From positions 1,054,001 through 1,118,000 of the forward strand of contig JALMQS010000556.1 of the NCBI GenBank assembly GCA_024734495.1: DNA of 64,000 nucleotides, given 5' to 3'. Below, one piece after another: positions 10,756-21,460 of this stretch (positions are counted from its first letter, which is position 1; each line of letters opens with the position of its first letter). A model generated the notes under the pieces. It did no database searches. It had not been told where the DNA came from and saw only the letters and a program-made list of their open reading frames with translations. Both the position numbers and the translations under genes were made by a program. The stretch is from Forficula auricularia. Its lineage: Eukaryota > Arthropoda > Insecta > Dermaptera > Forficulidae.

Positions 10756-11054
10756 TATATTAATTTCGTGATTGAGCTCGTATGAAAATAAAGTACCTAT
10801 TTTTCTCTTTGACTTATATTAATTTTTTTACTTTATTTAGTGTGGTAAGATAGAAACTATTTTCTCAAACTCTGGTAAAAATTTCACAAGTAGAAGAAGA
10901 GAGAAAAAAAGAGATTGTTGATTTCCCCTGAGGAATAGATTTTGGGCAAGTAATCTCCCAAAATGCAAACTTTTTATCCACTCTCCCTTTCTTACACACA
11001 CAGACACATACAAATACCTATCCCGTCCAGTCTAGTTTCCAAACAGTTTTTTTT

Positions 11055-11418
11055 AGTAACAGGAATAATAGGGAACTGGACAAAACTAAAAACACAGAGT
11101 TAAAAACGAAACGTCAATCTATTCTGACTTCCTCACTGACCCATTTTATCACTCTTTGTCAAAAAACAATTTCACTATAAGACAAAAAATCATTAATCCT
11201 TCTTTAACATATTGCTGGCTCAAATTAATCAACAATCTTGGAAGCGACTTTTCTTTAACAATTAAAAAAAAATTTGTAGTGAAATTGTTTATTGACAAAG
11301 AGTGATAAAATGCGCCAATGAGGAAGTGAGAATAAACTAACGAAACGTCTGGCCCATTTAATAAAAAAAAACTCTGTGTTTTTAATTTTGTCCAGTTTCC
11401 TACTATTCCTATTACTAA
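11055..11418. mobile_element. Foldback hammerhead repeat, family B
   Basis: Left arm 11055-11180 mirrors right arm 11277-11418. Both carry CACAGAGTTAAAA-like and GACAAAGAGTGATAAAATG blocks. The right arm has a hammerhead-like core at 11318-11349. In the left arm the ten-base ACGAAACGTC block sits in flipped orientation relative to its arm. A related copy lies at 40115-40410. Confidence 0.65.
11318..11349 (+). ncRNA. Hammerhead-like motif, family B
   Basis: ATGAGGA, A, GTGAG, loop, CTAAC, GAAACGTC, with TGGCCC after the predicted cleavage site. GCCA just upstream pairs with TGGC just downstream as helix I. Helix II has one internal mismatch. C3 of the core is A, which breaks the C3-G8 pair, so activity is doubtful. 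Confidence 0.5.
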
Positions 11419-11601
11419 TTTACTATGGATGCGAATGATGCAACATAGTTTTTTGTTTTGTGATGTAGTACAAGAATAAATTTTACTTTCAATGAGTAGA
11501 TGAAGAAGTTCTTGTAGTGCGGGCAGGATGAATAGGCCGATTTAAATTAAATACAATTTTTTTTTCAGATTAAGTTTATTTAGACAACTGTTTAAAGCGC
11601 T

Positions 11602-11642
11602 GATTCATACAATTTCGGCATGAATAGAAAAGCCATCTTCAG
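11602..11642 (-). ncRNA. Hammerhead ribozyme motif with closed helix III
   Basis: The minus strand reads CTGAAGA, U, GGC, a 12-base loop, GCC, GAAA, then a small helix III (ATT, loop GTATG, AAT) and C at the cleavage position. All core positions fit (CUGANGA, GAAA, UH). Helix II is short. A cousin with a similar helix III loop is at 24814-24856. Confidence 0.6.
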
Positions 11643-11649
11643 GTCTACA

Positions 11650-12700
11650 ATTGAAAAAACATTGTTTTATTAGATACTAGCTGCAAGGCACGCCAATATA
11701 AATATTTATAATTATATTTAAAAATAGTTTTTTGTTTTCAGTTTCACTTTAAAAATTACCTAGAAAAAAAAATTATTATTAGTATCATATTTAATTAACT
11801 GTTCATTTTTTGAATTGATTTTAATTTATTTGTAGAAAATTCTTGCAAAATGTACATTTTGAAGATTAAATGCACTTTGAACTAAAAAAAATCTTTAATA
11901 ATTTTCTTCAAAATTTATTCATTTAATGATTTCAAATGAAGTAAAGAAAAAAAGGTCTTGAAAAATAACATTTTAGAGCAAAATTACTCGAACAGTGGAA
12001 TTAAGCATTTAGTGTTTAGTCAATAAATATTTTGAAAAGCCTTGAATGAAGTTACGAAGGATTCAAAATTAAAACACAAAACCTAATCTTAAAGATAACA
12101 GTGGACATGCTTTTGAGCCTATATATAATATATTTTCTTTAAAACGATTTTTCTTAACTTTTATTACACTGTGTTTTTCTCGTCCTAGATTCATTTAATA
12201 ATAAGTCATCAAAGCAAATTTAAAATATCGGATTATCATAGTAGAAAAGATTTTAATTGAATTATATAAGAGATTTTTTGTAAAAACAAATTTCTTTTCG
12301 ACAAAGAAGAAAATTCTATTTTAATTTTGATCTTTTTAAATCCCCCCCCCCCCCCCCTCAAAACGACCAACGACGATGCGAGAGTAATATCGTAATCCAA
12401 TTATTCAACTTGTGTCTCGTTCGTAACTCGAATTCGCTAACTCCTAGTTCCTTTCAAAGATTACGCCAATGACACAGAGGGTGGGCTAGAGGCGGGTATT
12501 AAACTTGAACTAAATGCTGCTACAAGCGCCCGCTTAATTCTGCGGGCTGCCCGTCTCTAATCTTGAAATGACTCGGATGAGCCCAGGGGGCAAAATCAAC
12601 ATGGCAACCAATTATGCACCCCTGGTGCTTAACAAGACCGCCTGAGGTGCAATTGAAAAAGACTGCTGACACATGGTCCTATATGGCCATCATAAAAACC
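11650..12700. other. A+T-rich stretch with a 16-C run, no gene seen
   Basis: No gene recognised. A homopolymer of 16 C lies at 12342-12357, followed by a less A+T-rich block (12360-12660) with no frame or RNA I can name. Confidence 0.45.
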
Positions 12701-12858
12701 TTTAATTGAAAAGTTTTTATTTTGCTGAGAGTAGCAGAGTTGTTGATTCATAAAGGGAAACAAAGAGGTTGTCCTCTGCTTGATGCAAATAAACACACAC
12801 ATATATATCAAATATATATACCATATGTATATTGTATATATATTATTCATTTGTTTGA

Positions 12859-12893
12859 GACTATAGTTTCGAAAGCTTGGTCCTCATCATCAG
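12859..12893 (-). ncRNA. Hammerhead motif, family C, tandem unit 1
   Basis: Minus strand: CTGATGA, U, GAGG..., ...CTTTC, GAAACTATAGTC. The core CUGAUGA and GAAA are exact. Helix III is the palindrome ACTATAGT, which can pair between two molecules. Cleavage would follow GUC. Helix II is imperfect in this copy. Confidence 0.65.
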
Positions 12894-13098
12894 TTTTTTT
12901 AATTATAAATATTATTTTTCATGGGGTGTTGAAAATTTTTCTTTTTGTTTTTTTTAATTGAAAAGTTTTTGTTTTGCCGAGAGTTGTTGATTCACAAAGA
13001 GAGGCAAAGAGGTTGTCCTCTGCTTGATGCAAATAAACATACACACATATATATCGAAATTATATATCTGTATATATATATATTATTTATTTGTTTGA

Positions 13099-13133
13099 GA
13101 CTATAGTTTCGATGGCTTGGGCCTCATCATCGG
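13099..13133 (-). ncRNA. Hammerhead motif, family C, tandem unit 2
   Basis: Same as unit 1 but CCGATGA at the core (U4 to C) and a helix II centred on GGC/GCC. Helix III ACTATAGT and the GUC site are unchanged. Confidence 0.55.
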
Positions 13134-13722
13134 TCTTTTTAATTATAAATATTATTTTTCATGGGATCAGTATGGCGTGGATATTGAAATTTGTTTTCTT
13201 TCTTTCTCAGCTGAATAGCCAGGTAGCAGCGCCGTAACTAGCTTTTTTTAGGGCCTCTATATTTTTTAGGAAACAGTAATTATAGTTCAAATAGATATCA
13301 TACAAAATATATTACATTATTTATATTATAAGAATATTTAATTTTCATTTATTGTACTCTTCTAGCTTTCATTTGAGCAAAGTAATTAATTATATCGTCA
13401 TAATTTGCGATGTTATAATCTATAAATATTATGGATAGATTGGATAATCTATCTTTTCTAATAGTAAACCTTAAATAGTAATAATTTGTGTTTTAAAATC
13501 TCGAATAAAATTTTTGTAAAACAAAATTTGTAAAGAAAATTCAATTAACAATTTCGTTTTAGGGCCCCCTAGATCTCAGGGCCTTGTGCGGGTGCACCTG
13601 TTGCACATTTTTTACAAAAATTTCCATTCGAGATTTTAAAATAAAATATCATATACGTTGTTCTTTTCAGGGAATAAGAGAAACAGGTTTCGAACAAAAT
13701 TTCGAAGAATCAAATAATTTCC

Positions 13723-15077
13723 ATGGAAGTACATATTGGATTTCGTAATAAACGAATGAGAAGAGAGAAAAAAATGGAAACTGATGAAGCACCAGATGAA
13801 GGAAGTAGCATGACTCCCGAAGAATTACTTCAAATACAAACGTACAATGTTTTTGACGCCCTATTGTCACAATTAAACTGGCGTTATGAGCAACTACGAA
13901 ATATATGCAATGATTTCAGAGTTCTACAAGGTTCACATCTACAAAAAAATAGCGTGCTAGAATTAAAAAAGGCCGCTGCCGATCTTTCTATTAAGTACAG
14001 CAAAATTTAACATGTATGAGCTTTCGTGTGAAATACAAAGTTTAAAATTTGAAGCATCGATATTAGTAGACGATTTAAAAACTGCAACAACGCTTGAACG
14101 GGCTTTGGATTAATTGAATCTTATCCAAACATTAATATTGCTATAGGATTATTCCTCACACTCCCAGTATCAATTGCATCGTGTGAGAGAAGTTTTATCA
14201 AGTTAAAATTATTTAAAAACTATTTAAGGTCTACTATTGGACAAGATAGATTATCCAATCTTGCCATAATATCTATAGAGCAGCGGTGCCCAACCTACGG
14301 CCCGCGGGCCGGATCCGCCCGCGAAGAGGCTCAATCCGGCCCGCGAGCGAGTTGACACTAAATATGTATTTTTTGTAAAATATCTAAAAAAATTATAAAT
14401 CATTATGATAATTAAAATCAAAATTTTCTACATTTTTTTATGTACATCAATATTTTTAGTGTCACTGACAATCTTGTAAAAATATAGTTGAACTTGCGCC
14501 GCAGTGTTGTCGGATAATTTGACTTTTATTTAAATGCGAGAACAAATTAGACAAATACAGAAATTTTAAAATATTTACTGATCGATAAATTAAATAATTA
14601 TTATTTAATTTGTTATTTTTTAATATATTATTTAATAATATATTAAAAAAATATATATTTATTATTAAAATTCATCATCACTCTCCTAGCCTAATGTAAA
14701 GCGGACTGCCAGTGCAGCCATTTGTTTTCTTTAATTTAGTTCTAACCTATATTAGTATATTTTAGCCGCACCATTAATTTAAAAACGTAATATTTTCATT
14801 AAATTTACAAATATTTTGAAAAAAAAGAATCGGCACAAAAATATTCATGAATTCATTGAAAAAGTTGCGTTTTTAATTAAAGGTGCCACTAAGATATACA
14901 ATTATAAAGAATCCGGCACGCGAGATCCTATGTCATGTTGAATCCGGCCCGCGGACAACAAAGGGTTGGGCATTCACTGCTATAGAGTATAACATCGCAA
15001 AGGATATTAATTATGACGATATAATTAATGACTTTGCTCAAATGAAAGCCAGAAGAGTACAATTAAATAAAAATTAA
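13723..15077 (+). pseudogene. hAT transposase C-terminal half, frameshifted and interrupted
   Basis: A first frame (13723-14010, 95 codons) reads a basic stretch (RNKRMRREKK), then TYNVFDALLSQLNWRYEQL, like the region before the C-terminal part of ZMYM/hAT-type transposases. A shift near 13998 leads into MYELSCEIQS...; a stop or shift near 14110 follows. The next segment (LFLTLPVSIASCERSFIKLK..., then NYLRSTIGQDRLSNLA) is the hAT dimerisation domain with the typical SCERSFSKLK core. It is cut at 14280 by a hAT MITE and resumes after 14987 with YNIAKDINYDDIINDFA, ending at 15077. The enzyme would act on the element's inverted ends, but with two frameshifts, an insertion and no DDE N-terminal half it cannot function. 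Confidence 0.85.
14281..14979. mobile_element. hAT MITE inside the hAT transposase
   Basis: Begins CAGCGGTGCCCAACC, ends GGGTTGGGCATTCACTG, with CCGGCCCGCGG-type blocks inside both ends. A perfect 8-bp duplication CTATAGAG flanks it (14273-14280, 14980-14987), the hAT signature. The 699-bp interior is A+T-rich with no transposase. Removing it in thought re-aligns the host transposase C-terminus, which shows it is younger than the host element. Confidence 0.92.
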
Positions 15078-15374
15078 ATATTCTTATAATATAATGTAAT
15101 ATATTTTTGTGTACAATAATTTTTTTATATATCTATTTGAACTATAATTATTTTTTCCCAAGAAATATAGGGGCCTTAAAAAATTTTTTGCACAGGGCCC
15201 TAAAAAAGCTAGTTACGGCGCTGGGTATATATAGTAGTAATTTGATTTACTTTGTTATATTTGATATAGTAATTGAACTTGTATACTAGTACCAAATTGG
15301 TGTTAATGTTGAAAATGTTGATTTCTCAAACGTTTCTTCTGGAATGGACAACAAAGTTCAGTTATTTAAATAAA

Positions 15375-15485
15375 TATTATGTATATGTTTAGTTGCATCA
15401 AGTAGATGGCAACCTCATTGATTTTTCTTTATGAATCAACAACAACTCTGCTACTCTCGGTAAAACAAAATCTTTTCAATCATTC
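15375..15485 (-). repeat. Repeat family C, inverted partner of 12706-13200
   Basis: The minus strand holds GATTGAAAAGATTTTGTTTT, CCGAGAGTAGCAGAGTTGTT and AGGTTGCCATCTACTTGATG. It lies beyond the right end of the hAT element, inverted relative to the tandem family C units on the left. It has no hammerhead core. Confidence 0.65.
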
Positions 15486-15489
15486 TTTT

Positions 15490-16000
15490 CAGTCTTTTCG
15501 CTCCTTCTAGCCATCATCCAATTTACGATAATATTATTTAATCATGACTTCTATGTAGGGATCAGATTTTTAGCCGGTTGCCTCGAGTCGGATTCGAGCC
15601 AGGGTCCACTAGATTTGCAGGCCTGTATTTTTTTTTTTATTTAAAAGGCTTGTAAAACTCTGAGTTTCTCTTTCTATTGATTGTTTATTTTAGTTTCAGT
15701 GTCGTTGCTTGATTGATATCTAATAGCGGTGTTTATAAAATTGTCATTTTTCTGAAATATAGAGGATTTATTATATATTCTTAAATTATTATCCATAAAT
15801 ACAAATCTATACATTAAGGAACTTCAGAAAGTGTGAATACTTTTATTATTATCATTATTTTATTCGGAGATTCCTTATATATTGCCAATTTAAGGTATAG
15901 ACTTTATTATAGTTTATCACACTCACTAGGATCGTTGGTATCGTTATCTGAATGGGTATAAAAACATATGAGTAAATTTGTTTGAAATGTTACATAAATA
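15490..16000. other. No gene seen
   Basis: A+T-rich. A patch near 15575-15610 (GTTGCCTCGAGTCGGATTCGA and onward) faintly resembles a tRNA T-arm but does not fold as one. Confidence 0.4.
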
Positions 16001-16170
16001 TATCTAGATCAGGGCTCGGGGAACTTTTTAGCTTTTACCCCAAAATATATTACGATAAAATGAATATATTAGAAAATATAATAAAAATAAGCTACATGAA
16101 ATAAAAAATGTAGTAGATAATAAACAAAATTAATAAAATACTCATTATAGAACAAATGAAATTTATTGAT

Positions 16171-16550
16171 AATTTTTAAGAAAAAAATAAAACCGACTTC
16201 AAAAAAAATTAAATTCAACAAATAAAATACACTAAAAGGTATAAAATAATTATTATCTTATTTAGTTACAACCAAACGACGAAATATTAACATGAAATTA
16301 CTTTTTGAAGTCGGTGCCAAACATATACATTTTATGAATCGCACTCGACGGATCTTACTTAGTACGTTTGGCGGGTACGCTCGCTTATAGGTATAGTTTG
16401 TTTGGCACCGACTTAAAAAGTAATTTCATGTTAATATTTCGTCGTTTAGTTGTAACTAAATAAGATAATAATTATTTTATACCTTTTACTGTATTTTATT
16501 TGTTGCATATAATTTTTTGAAGTCGGTTTTATTTTTTCCTTTAAAAATTA
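16171..16550. mobile_element. Foldback element with ACCGACTTC blocks
   Basis: About 150-bp arms mirror each other around 16325-16400. ACCGACTTC occurs both at the outer ends and at the inner edge of the arms. The centre (16320-16410) is richer in G+C. No transposase is visible. Confidence 0.7.
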
Positions 16551-16868
16551 TTTTTTATTTTTCTCTTTTTAGTGATTTTATTAATAGTGATCATATGATC
16601 AGAACTTGACCAAATTAGTATGGCATCATCCCTAAGAAATCCCTATCCAATATAAAAAGAATCATCTAAATCGGTTCATAAACAAAGAAGTTAGGCCTGA
16701 TCAAACCTAACAAAAAAAGGTCTAATACCAATGAAAAAACGGGACCAATCGGAAGCTAGACTGAACCCAATGCAATAAAAATTTTTCATAATTGGCATAG
16801 ATATGAGGTAGCATAGACAGAAAAAAAAATTCAGTCGAATAGAGAACCTCCCTTTTTTGAAGTCGGTT
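16551..16868 (-). mobile_element. Arthropod-type ACCGACTTCAAAAAAGG repeat
   Basis: On the minus strand it begins AACCGACTTCAAAAAAGGGA and runs through ACCTCATATCTATG, GAACCGATTTAGATGATTCT and TTTGGTCAAGTTCTGAT. I recall this motif order from a very common repeat of Lepidoptera and other arthropods. That is memory, not a search. The 63-codon frame at 16691-16882 lies in it and is not a gene. Confidence 0.55.
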
Positions 16869-17053
16869 AAAAAATGTTTCAAACTTGGGACTCTTGATGC
16901 ATGAGCAATTAGAATACAGACTTTGGTCTTGTGCGATTTTTATTTACTTTATTTCATTTAAGTATGTTTATTGAACCCTCATTACCCGCAAAATTATAAT
17001 TTTTACCCCTCTTGTGGGTAATTTACCCCGGTTCGCCGACACCTGATCTAGAT

Positions 17054-18090
17054 CATCGATTCATAATTAAGAATGAATGAATTTTTAAAATGTTTTCTGA
17101 AAAAAACAAAAATTGAATATTTTTGTTTGGAAATGCATTTTCTATTATTTGAATATTGTATATGATAATTATTAAAACTTATTAAGTAGGGTACAGAGGA
17201 CAAATGAGAATAAAATACAAATATGTACATAACATATTACTTAGAGTAATGTGTTGTATCTACTATTAAAATATTTTTAAAATTAGATCACTATATAAAT
17301 AATATTAATAATAATAAAAAATATTATTTTGCATTCATATTACTATTTGAAAAAAATGTAATTTTTATCTCATTTAAACAAAATGGAAGTAGAGGGAAAG
17401 CTCTCTCTCATTATTAATATATGACATTGGGGAAATTGGCCATTATGCTGGTAATAACACGGCTACAGGAGTATCGAGCTTATTACCTTTATTACTTGGC
17501 CTAAATAAATTACTCTCCCACAAATTATTATCTGACTTGCAATCAGAGTACTATAATAATTCGAACGAACGTGAAAGCTAATGTTTTTCGAAATGCATAA
17601 GTATAATACATAATATCAGTCTAAAACAGTTCATATCTTTAAAAATTTTTTATTATTATATTATATGAAATTAAAACCAAAAGAATGTAATTAATTTTAT
17701 TTAGCTTTCGAGATAAATTTATATTATGTAAAAATTTTAGACAGGTTCAGGCTATAAGCCCTTAAGGGAGTTCGAGGACAGCTTATATTGTATTTCTGCA
17801 GAGTGACAAAGTCTGCCAACTAAATTTTTTAATAAAAAAAATTGTTAATAAGGAGAGTTAATTTCGAATAAAAATCTTTGTTTTGATAATATTAATAAAA
17901 AGAATATTGAGATAAAAAAATTTTCATTATAAAAACATTTATTTAACACAATAACGATTTCAAGAAATAGAGTTGAAATTTTACCCTAGTGCTTTTGTTA
18001 TATTCTGTTGGATGCAAATAACTTTTTATTTTTTACATTTATGAATAACTAATTAAAATATAATAAACCAGGTATACACGGATAAAGTAT
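17054..18090. other. A+T-rich stretch, no gene seen
   Basis: No coding or RNA feature recognised. Confidence 0.5.
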
Positions 18091-18092
18091 AT

Positions 18093-18180
18093 CAGTGATC
18101 TTCAAACTTTGTCGACTCACGGAACCCTTAGAACTATAAGGTTATTTCGGGGAACCACACTGTCAGTGCCTGGCATCTGA
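18093..18180 (+). mobile_element. hAT left-end fragment
   Basis: CAGTGATCTTCAAACTTTG with GACTCACGGAACCC after it is a typical hAT terminus with the strand-imbalanced region behind it. No right end or target duplication was found nearby; the LINE tail at 18220 may have replaced it. Confidence 0.5.
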
Positions 18181-18219
18181 TTGGCCATCCCAGTCCCTCC
18201 ATTTATCATCTACCCTGTG

Positions 18220-18501
18220 TTAGTGGTAAAAAGCATTTACTTTGCGACATACAACCGGCCCTAAGATATCCCTCGAAAAAATGTCATTCTCAACTCGCTG
18301 ATCTTTATACAAAGGACATTCGAACAGTATGTGAGTTACATTGACCAACTGATCACAGGGGATGCACCAGGGCGGATTTTCTCCCCGAAGAATGTGTCCT
18401 TTACATACGTACGCATGACCAATGAATTTTTGGTCACTTTTTGGCCTCTGGGGACCACATATCCGTGTTGTTCCAAATCCGGTTTCAAACATTAAGCCCA
18501 A
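18220..18501 (-). pseudogene. LINE (non-LTR retrotransposon) C-terminal fragment
   Basis: The 93-codon frame reads FIGHAYVCKGHILRGENPPW, then CIPCDQLVNVTHILFECPLY. The GH..(C)KGH..RGE block followed by CxxC....VTHILFECP is the zinc-binding tail found after the reverse transcriptase or RNase H of I/Jockey/R1-type LINEs. In a complete element this lies at the end of ORF2, which copies the RNA into DNA at the target. Nothing upstream on the minus strand extends it into a reverse transcriptase, so this is a 5'-truncated relic. Its 3' end lies next to a hAT left end. Confidence 0.75.
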
Positions 18502-20300
18502 TCAGGAATCTTGACTTGACCATAAAATATAAAAATTGTTTTGATCTAATAACTAGAATTACAAAGATATTAAATATTTTATGAAAAAAAAGATTAAAGA
18601 AATAATATTTAATTAAATAATTAGTAAAATTGTTTTCATGCATTATTCTTTCATTTTTTTTTTTTTTGTTTTGCAGGGGAGAAGGGGCGCATATAATGTT
18701 TTCCCAAGGCACCGCAAAACCCCCAGCCCGCCCTGTTTCTAGTGAAAAGAGAGCGAGAGTAACAGCTTCCAATATATCCCTTTAGGCCTTTTCAATCAAT
18801 TCCATTGGTCTGCGGATGCACGCAACAAGACTGGGACTTAAAAGGTAGTAAAAATGCCAACAGCACGGGAAACACATTTCAAAATGAATGTTGTTTTACT
18901 TCAGTGATTATTCCGGAATCTGTGCTTTGAACATACGAAGGTAGTTGTCAAATTAATGTTAGAATCCAAACAAAAAAAGCCCTCTTAATTAATACGCAGG
19001 AATTTCATATAAAATATAAAACGGGCCTTCTATTTCCCCTCCCTTATTATAATTACAATTTTTTTAATTTTGAAAAATAAATAATTATTAAAATAAACTA
19101 TTACTGAGTTTTAAAATAAATAAATTGAGATTGAAAAATGCCTCGTTATTTGTTTACGGATTTAAAATAAAAACACGTAACAATCTCAATAAAATCATTA
19201 AATAAACAACGGTAAGTTGTATTTTTGTATATTCAAAAAGAGATACTTATTTTTGTGGGAAATTAATTGTTTAATTAAGTATTTAATTAAGTGAATTTTC
19301 TTAATTTCAGTTTAAGATCATACACGTGTTTGCCAGCTGTCTATCTAGACTGGGAGGCTGCATTCTTTCTTTTTAGCGAGCCATTGTGCCCGGCTAAAAG
19401 CTTTCGGTAATAAATAATATTATGACAACTTGTGTCGGCTGACACTCATATGCATGTGTGTATGTGTATGTGTTGCTGCTGAGGGTAATTTGAGTTGCAA
19501 CTGGAAGCCAGGCAGTTGAATACGGGATTTGCTTAAAGATGGTTGTTGATTTAAGTAACCAATAGCGATGTATTAATTAACGATGTTTTAAGATGTTTTC
19601 ACGATGACCCCCTAGACACGAATATGTATAACCCCCTTTTTTGTAAATAAATATATATTATAGAATAAATAAGTGTATTATTTCACCCCTACGAGCCAAG
19701 GGGGTGAAACCAGCACCCTACAAATGTGTGCTCGCGCCGGGATGAATTGTAAAAAGTTTATCTCGCATCCTACATTTTTTTGCTTTAATTAAAATAAAAA
19801 GATATTTTCTGTATTTTTGAGATGCAAGTTTTAAAGCCAGAGAGCCCAAAATCTAACCAGTTCTCCGAAAAATCTAAATTAATTTAAAAATATGTGATGT
19901 GGCCATCTCCTTAATTTACCACCCTCCCCCCCTCCTCCGAACATTATTAATATAATACCTATATCTAATTCTAAGATTTCAGTGTGGTAAGTATACTGAA
20001 TTTTTATTTAGTGAAAAATAGATGGAATTTTCTAAAAGATTGTATTATAAAAACAACACGCGGAGGGGTCCTATTGCCAAAATATTTTTATTTAAATAAA
20101 TACGAAGAAAGAGAAGGCCCATTTTAATCTTAGAACTTGGTAAATATCTATGTTTATATTATTTGTCAGAAAGTTCCGCCCACTCAGGAGTCGAACCCGA
20201 ATGCCAAGTCTATAACTATTTTTAACAAAAACATACAAAATGCATTAAAATATCAAGGTATTTGTTAATATTATTGGATAAAAAATACTTGGTAGATTCA
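18502..20300. other. No gene seen
   Basis: Mixed A+T-rich DNA. The frame at 18485-18772 is low-complexity. A patch at 20165-20210 (AGGAGTCGAACCCGAATGCC) resembles an inverted tRNA T-arm and is a decayed piece of the tRNA-like core of the 2.8-kb array. Confidence 0.45.
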
Positions 20301-20302
20301 CA

Positions 20303-21353
20303 TCTATATATATATAAAAAATTCTTTGACCGATACACTCACTCATCAAAACAGCCAGAACCACTGGACATAGAAACATGAAATTTGGAGAGGATATTAA
20401 ATCTATGACATAGGGGCTCACTAAGAAAGGATTTTTCGAAATTCGACCCCTAAGGGGGTCAAAGGGGGCAAAGTGTGTTTTCACTGATTATGCGATATCT
20501 CTTAAGGACGATAAAATATTTACTTGGTTTTTACTTATAAAAATACTAAATTAAAATATCTAAAAACTAATTTCAGGATTTTTAAAGGGGTCAACAAGGC
20601 AAAATATCTTTTGCAATGTGTTTACACTAATTATGCATTTTCAATTAAGAACGATAAGATATTTACTTGATTTTTACTTAATAAAATTCTAAATACAAAT
20701 ATCTAAAAAGTAATTTCAGGATTTTTTTGAAATTCGACTCCCGACGAAGGGGGGCAAATTATAGAAATTTTTAGCTTTTTAGTACATTTACTCTTTAGAA
20801 AACTGTAGATTATTTATTTGCAAATATCTAAAAAATAATTTCAAGATTTTTTGTAATCCGACCCCCCCCCCCCCCTTAACTATCTAAAATAGTGGGGGCA
20901 AAAATTAAAACCTCTCCGATCTTGATCAAATTTTGTAGAGTTATTCTTTATTACTTTAAGAAACTATTCCTGTAAAAATCAACTATCAAAATTGACTGTA
21001 TGGGGGCAAAAGGGGAGAAATTTTTAGTTTTTTTGTACATTTACTCTTTAGAAAACTGAGAGTTATTTATTTGCAAATATCTAAAAATAATTTAACCTCC
21101 CAAAATGTGAGTGCGGCAAAAAATTAATATCTCTCCGGATATAGATCAAATTTGTAATGTTAGTTAAGACTATATAAAATGTATACTGTAAAAATCAATA
21201 GCCAAAATGAGTGTGGGGGCGAAAGAGGGGGCAAAATATTACAAATATATATTACAGACCTAATAATCACATGCCGAGCGCCGCCCGCCAGGGCCAACTC
21301 TGCCTGAAGGCCGAGCTGGAGAGGCGTGCCGAAGGCACGGCTGGAGCAGCTCG
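20303..21353 (+). mobile_element. Helitron-like element with recognisable empty site
   Basis: Starts TCTATATATATATAAAAAAT. Near its 3' end is a hairpin CGTGCC-GAA-GGCACG (21325-21339), then 14 bases ending CTCG. The flanks, ...GGTAGATTCACA and TTAAGATATAAA..., join to give the undisturbed sequence seen at 34512-34530 and 53505-53525. Insertion was therefore between A and T with no duplication, as Helitrons do. The canonical CTRR end is CTCG here. The interior has repeated AAATATCTAAAAA blocks and GGGGGCAAA blocks but no Rep/helicase, so it is non-autonomous. Confidence 0.75.
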
Positions 21354-21460
21354 TTAAGATATAAATTCGTTTTATTTTTTATATTCTTAATGTGAAACCT
21401 ACCAAGTATGTTTTATCCAATAATTTAAAAATGTTTCACCAAGTACCAACACCAAATTCC
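21354..21460 (+). repeat. Right part of a Helitron-split hammerhead foldback
   Basis: Carries ATTCGTTTTATTTTT, TTAATGTGAAACCTACCAAG and the tail ATGTTTCACCAAGTACCAAC, the same right arm as the foldback at 34506-34800. The hammerhead centre is missing in this copy. Confidence 0.65.

Larger units (their letters stand above)
12706..13200 (+). repeat. Tandem pair of family C units with hammerhead cores
   Basis: Two direct units start at 12706 and 12958 (period about 252), each opening TTGAAAAGTTTTT, then the GAGAG..GTTGTTGATTC block, GTTGTCCTCTGCTTGATGCA, AATAAACA with AT repeats, and a minus-strand hammerhead. Direct tandem repeats each with a hammerhead are the arrangement seen in PLE terminal repeats and retrozymes, where cleavage releases a unit-length RNA. 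The 79-codon frame at 12722-12961 is a chance reading. Confidence 0.75.
13229..15223 (+). mobile_element. hAT-family DNA transposon, decayed
   Basis: The ends are inverted: CAGCGCCGTAACTAGC at 13229 and GCTAGTTACGGCGCTG finishing at 15223, each next to a run of T or A and a GGGCC block. It carries a broken hAT transposase (13723-15077). A second hAT element (14281-14979) is inserted in it. The flanks CCAGGTAG and GGTATATA do not form a clean 8-bp duplication, so the target site has decayed. Confidence 0.8.
16010..17045. mobile_element. hAT-type element with perfect 8-bp target duplication
   Basis: The left end CAGGGCTCGGGGAAC and right end CGGTTCGCCGACACCTG are imperfect inverted repeats. 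ATCTAGAT occurs on both sides (16002-16009, 17046-17053). No transposase remains. Two ACCGACTTC-bounded repeats (16171-16550 and 16551-16868) fill the interior, so this element has itself been a target. Confidence 0.85.

Noticed and set aside
10345..10785. Three frames of 61-90 codons
   Set aside because: All lie in the loop and right arm of the 9998-10755 foldback and mirror non-coding left-arm sequence.
16180..16550. Hammerhead in the ACCGACTTC foldback because of GACGAAATATTAAC
   Set aside because: GAAAT is present but there is no CUGANGA and the mirror structure is explained by the foldback itself.
20165..20215. tRNA gene
   Set aside because: Only a T-arm-like GAGTCGAACCCGAA fragment is present; no acceptor, D or anticodon arm can be formed.
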